Source of the DNA: CAYWNA01 sp964459305
Lineage (GTDB): Bacteria; Planctomycetota; Planctomycetia; Pirellulales; Pirellulaceae
DNA length: 32,174 bases
Direction of reading: 5' to 3'
NCBI GenBank assembly: GCA_964459305.1
Contig: CAYWNA010000151.1
Location: 1 to 32,174, forward strand
The notes under the pieces were generated by a model, which did not search any database, was not told where the DNA came from, and worked only from the letters and a program-made list of their open reading frames with translations. Of the stretch, positions 15,481 to 22,578 are shown in pieces (the stretch's first letter is position 1; each line of letters starts with the position of its first letter). Both the position numbers and the translations under genes were made by a program.

Positions 15481-17928
15481 TCATTTCTGCTCCTCCACCG
15501 AACACTTGACTTTCATCGCCACGTACATGAGTGCCGTCTCTTTGGGGAACCCCGCCGAGATGCGGACATAGAACTCGTTCAGGCCCTTGACCTTTTCGGA
15601 GATGTCCCGGTAGGACGTGTTCTTGTAGGTGTTCACGTTTTCGCAGAGCGTCTCGTAGGTCTTCCCGTCCCGCGAGAACTCCACCCTGTTGTAGGTCTTG
15701 TCCGTGCTCCTGGACGCGCTCAGCATCAGCCAGGGATTGATCCCGAACGAGTCGAACACGAATCCTCTCCTGGCCTTGTAGCAGTGCACGATCCGCCCTT
15801 CCTTGTCCGGATCCAGGATGTAGCCCCACAGGCTCGGCTTGAACCCGATTGTCTCGATGGGCGGGAACAGCGGCTTGCCGCTGCGCTTGCCGAACCCGTC
15901 GCTGTAGCTGTGAGGGCCCGGCGGAATCGCGAGCACGCCTGATTCTGTGCGCTCAAGCATGTTGCCCGCGAGCAGTTCCGCCAAGTCCGAGTACCCGCCT
16001 AATTCGGCACGGGTGTCGGCCTGGTAGTCATCGATGAACTCGTGCTCGTGTGCACGACGGAAAGCGATGAGGTCGAGAAGTGCCTGGCGAGCTGCCGGGA
16101 AGTCCCGTTCCGCATACAGGCGGGTAAACTCGGCCGCACGTTTTGCGTGCTCCAGCCCCGTCTGCAGGAACTCGACCCGTTGCGCAAACTCCGCCAGGTC
16201 GGAGGTCTTCGCCTGCGCCAAGGCCTCACGGAGCATGTCCTCGGCAGGTGTGAATGCTTCAGCAGGATACAGCTTGTAGGCGATGGAGGCGTCGCTCCAC
16301 GAGACACCGCCTCTCAGCGCCTTCGTGGCGGAATATTCTTCCCAGTAGTCGAAATAGGCTTCCACTTTGCTCGCCGCAGGCCCGAACGCCGAGAAGTACT
16401 CGGCCCGGATATCCTTGACCGTGCGTGTCGGGTCCGTCCCCAGCCGCATGTGCATGTAGAGCATCGGTCCCTTCGTCGCCCAGTGGCCGAAGAGGCTGTC
16501 GAAATCGAATCCGATCATCCCGTGCTGCGCGGCAAACCGGTACATCTCACCCGCCTGCCAGGTGCTGAGGTGCGGCATGGTGTACCCGCCCAGCAGGTAG
16601 TTGGGCCGGTAGGCCATGGTTACTCCTTTCCGGTTCCATCCCAGCCAGGTCTTCTTGTTGAGTTCGTGATCCGCTTCCGCCATGGGGTAGTACACGTTGT
16701 ACCGGCCCGTCGACCACGGCACGAACTCGCCGTAGACGCCGGTCAGGTCGATATCGATGGTGGGCGTCCACAAGTAATTCATGTACAGGAAAGTCGCGAC
16801 CTGGACGTCTGGGTTCCGCTTGACCGCCAGGTCCCGCACGGCTTTCCAGAACCGGGCGTACCGGTTCGAGGTGGAGTACTGCGAGAAGCCTTCAGGCTGC
16901 GGTTCGTCCCAGGCCTTGCACTCGGGGCACAAGCAGTCGCCGTGAGCGTCCGATTCGCCAAGCGAGAGGATGTGGCCCCCGTCCCAGTCTTTCTCCACGA
17001 TGAACCGGTGCAGATCCGGATTGCTGACGCACATGCAGATGCCGTGCTTTTTTCCGTCGGGCTTGGGGCCGCGGACGCCATCGTCTCTCATTGCGAACCA
17101 GTCAGGGTGCTTCTTGCCGTACCTCCCCCACCACCACTCAAAATGGTGGCCCACGTGGGGCTTTGGTTCCGTCTCCCCTTCTTGATGGATCAGTAGGAAC
17201 CGGCACAGCGCCTTGTGGTAGGCGCGCACGCCCTCTGGCGAGAAGCTCAATCGGCCCTCGATCTCCGACTTATACCCTCCCGTCGCCGCACGCTCGACGC
17301 TCCAGATGCGGTACTCGCGGAACCTAAACGCCGGGCCGCCGGTCACGTCCAGTTCGGGGGCCACAGCCAGCGACGCCCGGCGCGGGATATACGTCCCCAG
17401 TTCACCGGGCCACAGCCAGCGAATGCCGAGGGCACGCTCGAGGAATTCAGCCACGCCGTATAGCGTGCCCCGCCGCGTGCCCCGCACGACCCTGCCGGCC
17501 TCCCAGTTGATGAGTTCCCCATCGTCTTCCCGGCCCACGATATACAGGCATCCTCCCGCAACCTTAAGCCGGAAGGTCTCGCCGGATAGCTTGTCGGGCT
17601 CCAGCCCCGCCCGCCGCGCGGCCGCCGTGGCTCCCACATAGACACGGGCGCCGGTGGCTGACACGTCCGACTCCCGCACGGTCTTGAGTTGCACCCCGGT
17701 GGCTTTCTCGACGTGTGCCACGAGTTCCTGCGCGGCATAGGCAGCCACGGGCGAGGGCTTGTCGGCCGTCACAACTACCGCTCGCGCCTGTCCGGCCTTG
17801 ACCAAGAGGATCGATCCAGTCGGGTCTTTCGCGACCACTTCCGCATCTCTGCTGGGCACAGACAAGGCCACGAGCGTCAGGACTGCCGCCAATAGGGACT
17901 CCTTCACTGCTCTACGCTTAGTGCTCAT
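15481..17928 (-). CDS. Secreted DUF4838 domain-containing protein
   Basis: The start is placed at ATG 17928 (GAGGAAA 7 nt upstream); a TTG at 17943 would add five residues. The 815-residue product has a signal peptide (residues about 10-27). Residues 45-190 form the alpha-glucuronidase/hexosaminidase-like N-terminal alpha/beta domain, ending in FLERALGIRWLWPGELGTYI. The DUF4838 barrel follows, with its hallmark DCLCPEC at about 331-337, a CxCxxC likely to bind metal. A helical region and a beta-sandwich C-terminal domain (YNRVEFSRDGKTYETL) end the protein. DUF4838 proteins are secreted, co-occur with glycosidases and are thought to bind or cleave glycans; none of the activities is certain. 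The gene lies downstream of a ceramidase-fold gene and a PQQ-like propeller and has a second full paralogue at 27653-30112. Confidence 0.88.
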   Translation of the reverse strand: MSTKRRAVKESLLAAVLTLVALSVPSRDAEVVAKDPTGSILLVKAGQARAVVVTADKPSPVAAYAAQELVAHVEKATGVQLKTVRESDVSATGARVYVGATAAARRAGLEPDKLSGETFRLKVAGGCLYIVGREDDGELINWEAGRVVRGTRRGTLYGVAEFLERALGIRWLWPGELGTYIPRRASLAVAPELDVTGGPAFRFREYRIWSVERAATGGYKSEIEGRLSFSPEGVRAYHKALCRFLLIHQEGETEPKPHVGHHFEWWWGRYGKKHPDWFAMRDDGVRGPKPDGKKHGICMCVSNPDLHRFIVEKDWDGGHILSLGESDAHGDCLCPECKAWDEPQPEGFSQYSTSNRYARFWKAVRDLAVKRNPDVQVATFLYMNYLWTPTIDIDLTGVYGEFVPWSTGRYNVYYPMAEADHELNKKTWLGWNRKGVTMAYRPNYLLGGYTMPHLSTWQAGEMYRFAAQHGMIGFDFDSLFGHWATKGPMLYMHMRLGTDPTRTVKDIRAEYFSAFGPAASKVEAYFDYWEEYSATKALRGGVSWSDASIAYKLYPAEAFTPAEDMLREALAQAKTSDLAEFAQRVEFLQTGLEHAKRAAEFTRLYAERDFPAARQALLDLIAFRRAHEHEFIDDYQADTRAELGGYSDLAELLAGNMLERTESGVLAIPPGPHSYSDGFGKRSGKPLFPPIETIGFKPSLWGYILDPDKEGRIVHCYKARRGFVFDSFGINPWLMLSASRSTDKTYNRVEFSRDGKTYETLCENVNTYKNTSYRDISEKVKGLNEFYVRISAGFPKETALMYVAMKVKCSVEEQK

Positions 17929-18055
17929 CACAGCTTTCCTCAACCAGCATGAACTTCCACACGGGCCACCAGTCTTTCCACGTTCCCCAGTCGCCGCGAA
18001 TTCGAATACGCCAATAGTCTATCTTGCCCGTCAAGAGCGGTGCAGCCGCCCTGTT
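17918..18055 (-). pseudogene. 3' end remnant of an unknown gene
   Basis: After a TAG at 18056-18058 the minus strand reads NRAAAPLLTGKIDYWRIRIR then GDWGTWKDWWPVWKFMLVEE before TAA at 17918. The many Trp and basic residues in a regular pattern are protein-like and the frame overlaps the start of the DUF4838 gene. No start codon with a ribosome binding site precedes it. It is probably the C-terminus of a lost gene. I do not recognise the family. The rest of the 18056-18102 gap is empty. Confidence 0.4.
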
Positions 18056-18102
18056 CTACAATCGGCAGGTAAATCCGCCCAGCGTCTCACGCCACCATCG
18101 CG

Positions 18103-19536
18103 TTATGCCACCATTTCGTGCAGCAGACTCAGAATTTCAGCTTCGATCTTCGTTGTGGCGTCGACCTCCAAATAGCTGGCTCGACGCAACCAGGTCTCCA
18201 TGCCGCCAAGCTCGTGCTGCTCTGGCGTCGGCAAGTATCCGTGCCAGGCGTTAGCGTGTGACACGACAAACGTTGGCTTCAGCGGGCTGGCCTTCTTGAT
18301 TGCCAGACCCGTCTCGCAAAACACCTCGCCGGGGATGGCCACGATGCCTACATTGCCGATCCGCAATGCCTGAAGCTTGACGGTCATTCTGTCGGGGAGA
18401 TCGACCATGCGCAGTACTTCGTTCGCGAAAATGCGGGCGCGCGACAGCTCGGCCTTGGGGTCGGCCAATATCTTCTTAGCCCACGCCAGACGCTGGGCAC
18501 TTGGCTTGCGCACGCCCAACTCAATGTCACTTTCGCGCATGGCGATCACGCCACGGTCTTGATATCCGGCCGACCTGCAAATGCGAACCGCTTCGGTGGC
18601 AAGTGCTTCCGTCGCTTGTTCCACCGTGGCATTGCGTAACCCAGAGATGTCGGCGCTGGCTCCGTTTGACATGATACCGACAAACGGTGGATCGACATCT
18701 TCGGCGCTGAGCAACTGGCCAACTCGCTCGCTGAACCGTCCGAAGTAGTCCGCGCTGGCGACCTTGCGCCGGATGGTCCCGAAGTGCGCCGCGTAGTTTC
18801 CCAATAGGGCCAGGGGCTTTCCGTCGGCGTGCTGCACGGAGAGAACGATCAGGTCGGGGTCGATTGGACCAGCAGGCTTAAGCAGCCGATTCTTCACCGG
18901 GCCGCTGCCCATGGCGACTTTGTCGACCTGTTCCCCGAATGGATTGGTCCCAAGCGTTTTCCTGATCCAGCGGCGGTTGACGAGGAAATCGCCCCTGCCG
19001 CTCACGCCCGCCCCGATACTCGCCGGCGCGAGATTACTAATTGCTCGGTCGATGGCTTCGGCAATGCGCCGGGCAACCAAATCGTAGTATTGCTGATCGA
19101 GCTCGCTTAGGGGGAACCAACTGGCTAGGCGCGGCGCCATGTGCGTGTGCGTGGGGGCAACGAGCATGCGCTGCTTGGCCAGCCCCGTTCGCTGGTGCGC
19201 CAACGTCTTAGCCTTGTCGATCAATTCCTGAGAAATCACGCAACTGTCACAGAGCACAATCGCCAGGCGCGTCTCTCCGTTGTCCAGCACCAGACACCGC
19301 ACCCGCAACGGGTCAAGAATCTCGTTGATCGGACCATCCAGCATCAATAGACCATTAAGCGTCACGCCAATATCGGGCGTGATGTCCGTCACGGCGGCGC
19401 CGGCCCAAAAGGGCCTTTCCGCTTTCCCTTCGCCAGACGCGTCCTTCTCTGTCCCCAAGCTGGCGCGTGCCCTACAGGCGGCGGCGGTAATGCCCGCGGC
19501 CGTTGCCAAGAATTCGCGTCGCGTTGCGTGTGCCAT
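18103..19536 (-). CDS. Tat-exported neutral/alkaline ceramidase-fold protein
   Basis: ATG 19536 is chosen because the product then opens MAHATRREFLATAAG, a Tat signal; the open frame extends much further upstream but without signal or ribosome binding site. A weak AAAGGG precedes the ATG. The 477-residue protein carries AAVTDITPDIGVTLNG near 48-62, THTHMAP at 129-135, GNYAAHFGTI, SADYFGRFSERV and IMSNGASADISG, all counterparts of the ceramidase N-terminal domain metal site. It ends GYLPTPEQHELGGMETWLRR, nearly as in the paralogue at 30566-32017, so these two are the closest pair. The canonical ceramidase C-terminal domain is missing. It is 59 bp downstream of the PQQ-like propeller gene and probably in its operon. 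Zinc hydrolase acting outside the cytoplasm; substrate unknown. Confidence 0.87.
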   Translation of the reverse strand: MAHATRREFLATAAGITAAACRARASLGTEKDASGEGKAERPFWAGAAVTDITPDIGVTLNGLLMLDGPINEILDPLRVRCLVLDNGETRLAIVLCDSCVISQELIDKAKTLAHQRTGLAKQRMLVAPTHTHMAPRLASWFPLSELDQQYYDLVARRIAEAIDRAISNLAPASIGAGVSGRGDFLVNRRWIRKTLGTNPFGEQVDKVAMGSGPVKNRLLKPAGPIDPDLIVLSVQHADGKPLALLGNYAAHFGTIRRKVASADYFGRFSERVGQLLSAEDVDPPFVGIMSNGASADISGLRNATVEQATEALATEAVRICRSAGYQDRGVIAMRESDIELGVRKPSAQRLAWAKKILADPKAELSRARIFANEVLRMVDLPDRMTVKLQALRIGNVGIVAIPGEVFCETGLAIKKASPLKPTFVVSHANAWHGYLPTPEQHELGGMETWLRRASYLEVDATTKIEAEILSLLHEMVA

Positions 19537-19595
19537 GGTTGACTGCCCTTTGGTGAAATGTAAAGACCAATTTTTCGAATGATGACTTACAGCGA

Positions 19596-20930
19596 TTACT
19601 CCTCGACAATCTTGTACAGATGACGCTCTCCTCGCAGGAACAGCTCGCGGCCGACGACCGCTGGCGATGCGTTGATGCTCTCCGGAAGCTTGTTGACGGC
19701 CAACACGTCCAGCTTGGGCCGGTTCTTTATCACCACCGTGACGCCCTCGCGACTTGTCAGGTAAACGCGTCCCGCGGCACCAACAGGCGAGGCATAGATG
19801 TTTTTCATCTCCGGCAGCCGGACGCCCCCCAGCAGCGTCTCTCCTGAAGCCGGATGCAGGCACGTCAAGATTGCCCTATTTAACCTGGTGGAGAAAAGCT
19901 GCTCTCCGTAGATCAGGGGCGACGGCACGTAGGGAGCGTTGCGGTGCGATTGCCACACGACCTGCTGCGCGTCGTCGGTCACATCTCCGCGAGAACCCAG
20001 TTTGACAGCCCGCACTTCCATGCCGCGGTGACCGCTCGTGCAAATCACGAGATCGTCGTACACGACGGGACAGGGAACTACGCACGTCGTCAGACCGCCG
20101 CACTCCCAGATGATCTTTCCAGTTGCCAAGTCGTAGCTCGTGATTCGTCGTGTCGCGGGTACGATCACCTGAGACCGGCCGTCGTAGTCGACGACGCGTG
20201 GTGTGGCCCAGCTTGAAACCTCGTTGCGGTCGACCCGCCACTTCCTCTTGCCGGTGGCAGGATCCAGAACAACCAGAAACGATTTTCCTTCGTGGTCCCA
20301 GTTGACGATCAGCGAGTCGCCGTAGATCACCGGCGACGCGCCCTCTCCCCAGCCGAAGAGCGTCAGCATGTCGCCCAGGTCGCGATCCCACAGCAGGGTT
20401 CCCTCCAGGTCGTAGCAGAACAGACCCTGCGAACCGAAGGAGACGTAGACTCGACGGCCGTCAGTCGTGGGCGAGGCTGACGCATAGGTGTTTGTCGGGT
20501 GCCGACCTTCATGTGGCACCGCTTCACGGGCGACCCGCTGCCATTGCACGCGGCCCGTTTCGCGATCGATACAGATCACCGTGAAACGGTAGTAGGCTAC
20601 GGGCCTCGTGGACTTGTGACCGCCCGGCGGCACCACTTTCGGCGGGGCGAGTGATTCGAGCTCGCGGTCCGTCTGGACGGCGGCAAGCACGAATATCCGG
20701 TCACCCCAGACGATCGGCGTGGAATGCCCCTCGCCCGGCACGGACACTCTCCATTTGATGTTCTTATTATCGCCCCATTGGATCGGCGGATCGCCCCGCG
20801 GCGCCAAACCGTCTGCCGCGGGACCACGCCACTGATGCCAGTTGTCCAAACACTCTGCCCGGAAATCGCCGCCCCAACAGAACGAAACGCCAAGACAGCA
20901 AACACAAGCAAGTAAAACCGTTTTCATCAT
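19596..20930 (-). CDS. Secreted PQQ-like beta-propeller protein
   Basis: The start is taken at the first ATG of the ATGATG at 20930, with AAGGA about 8 nt upstream, giving a signal peptide (MMKTVLLACVCCLGVSFCWG). The 444-residue product begins DNWHQWRGPAADGL and has recurring propeller-blade motifs: STPIVWGDRIFVLAA, YASASPTTDGRRVYVSFGSQ, GASPVIYGDSLIVNWDHEG, LDPATGKRKWRVDRNEVSSW and CTSGHRG. This is the PQQ-binding-like repeat family common in planctomycetes. The acidic, metal-binding and PQQ-binding residues of true quinoprotein dehydrogenases are not evident, and the protein is short, so a binding or scaffold role at the outer surface is more likely than dehydrogenase activity. It is first in a minus-strand operon with the ceramidase-fold and DUF4838 genes. 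Confidence 0.87.
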   Translation of the reverse strand: MMKTVLLACVCCLGVSFCWGGDFRAECLDNWHQWRGPAADGLAPRGDPPIQWGDNKNIKWRVSVPGEGHSTPIVWGDRIFVLAAVQTDRELESLAPPKVVPPGGHKSTRPVAYYRFTVICIDRETGRVQWQRVAREAVPHEGRHPTNTYASASPTTDGRRVYVSFGSQGLFCYDLEGTLLWDRDLGDMLTLFGWGEGASPVIYGDSLIVNWDHEGKSFLVVLDPATGKRKWRVDRNEVSSWATPRVVDYDGRSQVIVPATRRITSYDLATGKIIWECGGLTTCVVPCPVVYDDLVICTSGHRGMEVRAVKLGSRGDVTDDAQQVVWQSHRNAPYVPSPLIYGEQLFSTRLNRAILTCLHPASGETLLGGVRLPEMKNIYASPVGAAGRVYLTSREGVTVVIKNRPKLDVLAVNKLPESINASPAVVGRELFLRGERHLYKIVEE

Positions 20931-20940
20931 TTCCGAATCC

Positions 20941-21006
20941 TTAAGTACGACTCCTCGCAAGCAAAGCGATGGCGATCAGAGCCGATTTTGTGTTTTGCAT
21001 CCTCAT
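20941..21006 (-). other. Possible 21-codon leader frame before the PQQ-like gene
   Basis: ATG 21006 follows a strong GGAGGAGGAC (21013-21022) and reads MRMQNTKSALIAIALLARSR then a stop at 20941-20943, 10 nt before the next ATG. It looks like a truncated signal peptide. It may be the start of a decayed gene or a translated leader. Low confidence that it is functional. Confidence 0.25.
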
Positions 21007-21166
21007 GCCATGTCCTCCTCCTCGCACTTGTTCCACCTGCTATCACACATACTGATTCTGCCGTGCTCCCGACCGAGGTGCAATCGCCTAACGCACCGGA
21101 TGACCGTGAACTTGCAGCTCGTCGATGCACGCCGTCGCGGGCCAGCTCGGATCGCTCTCGTCCCTT

Positions 21167-21226
21167 CCTCCAATCCTCGATCATCTACTTGTGCAGGTCC
21201 GGGTTCGCGACACACATCGAGATCTC
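21167..21226 (-). pseudogene. Small DUF4838 remnant with an in-frame stop
   Basis: The minus strand reads EISMCVANPDLHK-stop-MIEDW. The intact paralogue (15481-17928) has GICMCVSNPDLHRFIVEKDW at the position just before its CxCxxC motif. The in-frame TAG is at 21185-21187. The surroundings from 21007 to 21369 contain no intact gene; other frames there look partly protein-like but nothing else is recognisable. The match is short, so this is a probable rather than certain remnant. Confidence 0.5.
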
Positions 21227-21369
21227 ATGTCAGAACAGCCAGGCACACAGCCCCGCGTCCCCTCCGGGAGCAGTTGAAAAAGGTCGAGAACCCCAAGTCT
21301 CAGGTGTTGTCGGGAAGGAGAAACAGCCAACGATCGCCATAGGGATGTTTCGTGCTTTCGACGTCGTGG

Positions 21370-22272
21370 CTACGGATGCCGTAGGCTGTCCTTCTCGCAG
21401 GCGTTGCCACGCCATTGCCTGGGGGAAACGCCGGTGCGTTTCTTGAAGATCTTGGAGAAGTGATAAGGGTCTTTGAAGTTCAAGGTGGCGGCTATCTGTT
21501 TGACTGTGTTGTCGGTGGCATGTAGCAACTCTTTGGCACGCGCGATGCGTAACTGAAGGTGGTACTGATGGGGTGCCAGTCCGATCTGCTCTTTGAAGAC
21601 CCGGCGGAAGTTGTCGTAGCCCAGTCCTAACGAGGCGGCCAGTTTGCGCATGTCGACGACTTCTTCGGTGTTCTGTCGAAGCAGGAGTCTCGCTTGTTGG
21701 ACCAGCGCTCCTGTTCCTCCCAGGGCCTGGTGTGCCTGGGTCGCCGCCAAGGAGGCCCCGAGGATCTCCATGATGTTGGCGGCGAGCAGTTGCTGAATTC
21801 CTGGCGGGTCGGATCGCAGGCGATCCAAGAGGCGCCGGTAGGAACTCAAGATGGCATCGTCGAATCCAACAGGCAGGACAGGATTCTCCGGAGAAATGAA
21901 CTCCCGTCGCAACAGGTGCTTGGCATACGCACCGTTAAAGGTCACCCAACAACAGGTCCTAGGAGTGCCTTTGTCCGCGCGGTATCGATGCCAGACACCG
22001 GGAAATAGCAGGAAGATATCCCCGGCAGTGAGGGTTTTCTTCACCGAAGCCTCCGATTCGAACTCGCCTCGACCTTGAGCGAAAAAGACGGCCGCATATT
22101 CAGGCAGAACGCGCCCCTCTTCCCAACGGAAACGATACGGAGCCGGGTGCGTCTTGCCGGCACTTGGCGATGCGAAGAGCTGTTCACCGCCTCCTGTGGC
22201 GTACAAACCCCACTGGCGGTCTCTCCCGGTGACGGTCAAATATCGGAAATACTCCCGATCGGGAAGCGACAT
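21370..22272 (-). CDS. AraC-family transcriptional regulator
   Basis: The 300-residue product has an N-terminal cupin-like sensor domain (about residues 10-110, with GEQLFASPSAGKTHPAPYRF and LTAGDIFLLFPGVWHRYRAD) and a C-terminal double helix-turn-helix at 208-288. The C-terminal part reads MRKLAASLGLGYDNFRRVFK and later IAATLNFKDPYHFSKIFKKR-TGVSPRQW, the signature of AraC/XylS proteins. Such regulators respond to a sugar or oligosaccharide bound in the cupin domain. ATG 22272 has only a weak Shine-Dalgarno sequence. The gene is divergent from the GH67-like/DUF4838 operon starting at 22579, across a 306-bp spacer with two strong dyads. It very probably controls that operon and itself. Effector unknown. 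Confidence 0.93.
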   Translation of the reverse strand: MSLPDREYFRYLTVTGRDRQWGLYATGGGEQLFASPSAGKTHPAPYRFRWEEGRVLPEYAAVFFAQGRGEFESEASVKKTLTAGDIFLLFPGVWHRYRADKGTPRTCCWVTFNGAYAKHLLRREFISPENPVLPVGFDDAILSSYRRLLDRLRSDPPGIQQLLAANIMEILGASLAATQAHQALGGTGALVQQARLLLRQNTEEVVDMRKLAASLGLGYDNFRRVFKEQIGLAPHQYHLQLRIARAKELLHATDNTVKQIAATLNFKDPYHFSKIFKKRTGVSPRQWRGNACEKDSLRHP

Positions 22273-22302
22273 TCCAGGACCCCTGTGGCTCGAACAAGAC
22301 TA

Positions 22303-22336
22303 CCCGCCGGGCACAGCATGGGACGCGCCCGGCGGG
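22303..22336. promoter_or_regulatory. GC-rich dyad in the AraC leader
   Basis: CCCGCCGGGC (22303-22312) and GCCCGGCGGG (22327-22336) are perfect inverted repeats around a 14-nt loop, 30-65 bp upstream of the AraC start codon. In the AraC transcript they would form a very stable hairpin. A role in translation or attenuation is possible. As DNA it could be an operator. Confidence 0.45.
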
Positions 22337-22339
22337 AAC

Positions 22340-22365
22340 TCAACAGCACTGGCCTGTTGATTTTA
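22340..22365 (-). promoter_or_regulatory. Operator-like dyad next to a possible AraC promoter
   Basis: TCAACAG (22340-22346) and CTGTTGA (22354-22360) form a perfect 7-bp dyad with 7-nt spacer, the size of a bacterial operator. On the minus strand TAAAAT (22360-22365) is a fair -10 box directly upstream of it, so the dyad would cover the transcription start of the AraC gene. A good -35 box is not visible. This fits autoregulation but is inference. Confidence 0.4.
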
Positions 22366-22523
22366 CCGGAAGCCGCGGCGTTCGCATAATAAATGGGCCT
22401 GGGCTTAATGCGTCCCGATGATGGGGGCTCTCGCGCCTGGTGAAGCGGCCCGGGCATCTTGACCGGGTTGGCCGGATTCCCAAAAAAGACATCGAAGATT
22501 TCCCGTTCTTTCCATGGGCGCCC

Positions 22524-22552
22524 TTGACAGAGCGGTCATACTCAAAGCGTTT
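22524..22552 (+). promoter_or_regulatory. Possible promoter of the plus-strand operon
   Basis: A perfect -35 consensus TTGACA lies at 22524-22529, 50 bp before the start codon at 22579. At 16-18 nt spacing the -10 region (AGCGTTTCAA) is poor, which is usual for promoters needing an activator such as an AraC protein. The ribosome binding site is GGGAG, about 8 nt before ATG. Confidence 0.35.
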
Positions 22553-22578
22553 CAACAGGGAACCGAAGGGAGAACACC

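Noticed and set aside
18103..19863. Longer start for the ceramidase-fold gene at 19863
   Set aside because: The extra 109 residues are antisense-like to the PQQ gene and would hide the Tat signal that begins at 19536.
21080..21110. Possible integron attC core (GCCTAAC) near 21084
   Set aside because: Only one core-like heptamer is seen, with no matching partner site or integrase.
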